Below, one piece after another: positions 6,274-7,585 of a stretch of DNA of 7,585 bases. Position numbers and translations under genes: made by a program. The DNA comes from Bacteriovoracaceae bacterium. GTDB taxonomy: Bacteria > Bdellovibrionota > Bacteriovoracia > Bacteriovoracales > Bacteriovoracaceae. The DNA lies in contig CANFNN010000138.1 of assembly GCA_947448095.1 (NCBI GenBank), forward strand, positions 1 to 7,585, read 5' to 3'. The notes beneath the pieces were generated by a model. That model had not been told where the DNA came from, ran no database searches, and worked only from the letters and a program-made list of their open reading frames with translations. Every line of letters begins with the position of its first letter. Position 1 is the first letter of the stretch.

Positions 6274-7348
6274 CTAAGACGTTTTCAAAAAATGGCACAC
6301 CCTTATCACTGCCTAGTATACGAATCACTTCTTTGACCTTTTTATTCTCCATAAAAACCACATATTCAAGATTGCGGCAGATAAGCTCCATGACTTTCTC
6401 AAACGCTAGATTGGCCTCTCCAGCGTAGAGAGTAAAAAGCAGTGCCACGCGGTTAAGGGCATCGGCCGCATTCGAAGCGTGAAGAGTTCCCATTAGCCCC
6501 TTATGGCCAGTATTCATGGCCATCAAAAAAGGCACCACTTCATGAGAGCGCATCTCACCCAGAATAATGCGGTCAGGACTTAATCTGAGAGAATAAGCAA
6601 GGTAGGAGCGCAGTGAGGTTTGGGGTGTATCGCCTGAAAGAAAACGCGTCTGATGAGGATGCTGTGAAATAATCTCAAAAGTATCTTCCAGCACAACCAG
6701 ATGCTCTTCAGGTTCAACATAGTCCAGAAGAGTCGTTAGCAGAGAAGTCTTTCCAGAGCCTGTTGAGCCAGCGATGAGGACATTTTTTTTAGTTTGAACA
6801 AGGCCGACTAAAAATTCACTTTCTCCAAAGGAGGAAATAGCATGGGGCCGCTTGGCCAGACTGCGTAGCATGAGTTTTGAAATTCCCGTAGGAGAAGTTG
6901 AGCCATGGATCATACTGAAGCGAAAGCTTTTGCCAAAGAGCTCGCCGAAAAAACTACAAAATGGATTTTGCACGTTCCAGTTTTGTTTGTATTTAATGGA
7001 AATAATTTCAAGCCACAACTGCCAGTCCTCACTTTGAAGCGGTACGGGTAAGTCTATTTTTTCTCCCGCAAAATTCAGACGCTGAGACTTTTTTACTGAG
7101 TGAAAGAAAAACTCAGTTGCTTCCTGATCCAGTACTTCTTCTAAAAATGACCACTGCGTGAGATTCAAAAAGTAATTTTTTATCGCCTCAAGATCCTCCG
7201 CTTCATTGAGGGTAGGGAGTTCCTGAAAGTATTGATCCCAAGTCGGAACCATTCCCTTATTTAAGGCCGAGATCAATATTCGTCTGGCCTGAGTCATAGC
7301 ATCTGATCGGTTTAGTGGAAGAGCATTTTCTTTAAACAGGCTTAACAT
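6251..7348 (-). CDS. CpaF/TadA-type secretion ATPase (T2SSE/VirB11 family)
   Basis: This 365-residue cytoplasmic ATPase would power pilus assembly or secretion. It has Walker A GSTGSGKTS (194-202), the Asp box VLEDTFEI (219-226), Walker B RIILGEMR with Glu265 (260-267) and the His box GHKGLMGTLHASN (281-293). All key PF00437 elements are present, so it should be active. The RIILGEMR and LHASNAADALNR signatures point to the CpaF/TadA/VirB11 branch. GspE/PilB proteins carry a tetracysteine zinc motif that is absent here. The protein is shorter than typical CpaF (about 420-480 residues), mostly at the N-terminus, and residues 1-110 show little recognisable homology. It starts at ATG 7348, overlapping the secretin stop by one base (TAATG), with GGTGGAG just upstream inside the secretin gene, so translation is probably coupled. 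It may work with the platform-like protein at 3599. Confidence 0.9.
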   Translation of the reverse strand: MLSLFKENALPLNRSDAMTQARRILISALNKGMVPTWDQYFQELPTLNEAEDLEAIKNYFLNLTQWSFLEEVLDQEATEFFFHSVKKSQRLNFAGEKIDLPVPLQSEDWQLWLEIISIKYKQNWNVQNPFCSFFGELFGKSFRFSMIHGSTSPTGISKLMLRSLAKRPHAISSFGESEFLVGLVQTKKNVLIAGSTGSGKTSLLTTLLDYVEPEEHLVVLEDTFEIISQHPHQTRFLSGDTPQTSLRSYLAYSLRLSPDRIILGEMRSHEVVPFLMAMNTGHKGLMGTLHASNAADALNRVALLFTLYAGEANLAFEKVMELICRNLEYVVFMENKKVKEVIRILGSDKGVPFFENVLETKSGWQ

Positions 7349-7585
7349 TACTCCACCGCTTCTAAAACCACGTAGCCGTAGATTTGTTTGTAGGTTTTTG
7401 TATCTGATTTTGATTCAAATAAATGCTTGAGAATGGGGATGTCTGAGAGAAAAGGGATGCCTTGGCGATCTTTACTCGTGGTTTGAAAGCCTATCTGGAA
7501 TATTTTCATCGGCACTCCAATTTCTAAGAGAGCAGAGGAGATTTCTTTGCTGCCACTAATGGCCTGGGCCACGGGTCTGGAAAAT
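7348..7585 (-). CDS. Secretin (GspD/CpaC family), C-terminal end only
   Basis: The reading frame is open to the right edge, and the 78 codons seen are the C-terminus of a longer protein. The segment GIPFLSDIPILKHLFESKS is the hallmark end of secretins (VPFLGDIPVLGALFRS in many members), followed by a strand-rich tail ending in VVLEAVE. Secretins form the outer-membrane ring of type II, type IV-pilus, Tad and type III systems. A downstream CpaF-type ATPase makes CpaC/RcpA of a Tad/Flp system the best guess. A GTG at 7572 could be taken as a start, but FSRP precedes it in frame with no stop and the secretin core is missing, so this is an edge truncation and not a small gene. Its stop overlaps the ATPase start by one base. 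Confidence 0.85.
   Translation of the reverse strand, partial: FSRPVAQAISGSKEISSALLEIGVPMKIFQIGFQTTSKDRQGIPFLSDIPILKHLFESKSDTKTYKQIYGYVVLEAVE

Noticed and set aside
7348..7572. Stand-alone 74-residue protein starting at GTG 7572
   Set aside because: The frame stays open to the edge and the sequence is the conserved end of a secretin, so it is an edge-truncated gene.

Overview
The window (about 42% G+C by eye, low confidence) comes from a Gram-negative bacterium. The evidence is an outer-membrane secretin C-terminus next to a CpaF/TadA-type secretion ATPase, and a full-length EttA very close to the proteobacterial protein. The mix of a Tad-like secretion locus, a COG4586/COG4587/COG3694-type ABC exporter and moderate G+C would suit a Bdellovibrio/Bacteriovorax-like predator lineage. 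That placement is inference and no sequence here proves it.

Layout. (1) Positions 1-3520, minus strand: a tight five-gene operon reading right to left. It holds a 99-residue protein of unknown function, a PUA/SAM methyltransferase of the RlmI/RlmK superfamily, an ABC ATPase, an ABC-2 type permease, and a second permease cut by the left edge. The first junction has a 1-base gap and the next three are 4-base ATGA overlaps. A strong sigma70-like promoter lies just ahead of the first gene, so close that the mRNA may be almost leaderless. (2) Positions 3599-4471, plus strand: a four-TM protein that looks like a divergent TadB/TadC (T2SSF-type) inner-membrane platform protein. (3) Positions 4543-6231, plus strand: ettA, a ribosome-associated ABC-F ATPase, with its own near-consensus promoter and RBS that fix the start. 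(4) Positions 6238-6266: a perfect 12-bp-stem hairpin between convergent ettA and the CpaF-type gene. (5) Positions 6251-7585, minus strand: the CpaF/TadA-type ATPase and, upstream of it and overlapping by one base, the C-terminal end of a secretin that runs off the right edge.

How they work together. The three ABC genes should form one two-permease exporter of unknown substrate. The secretin, CpaF-like ATPase and, more tentatively, the platform-like protein fit a Tad/Flp-pilus or related type II/IV secretion machine. EttA is a housekeeping translation factor lying between them.

I see no CRISPR array, RNA gene, insertion sequence, integrase or defence system. The most useful points are a permease fragment shorter than a usual gene, two start-codon corrections, a near-leaderless promoter, a methyltransferase apparently lacking the m5C cysteine, and an unusual platform-like protein with a duplicated motif. 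No gap between genes exceeds about 80 bases.
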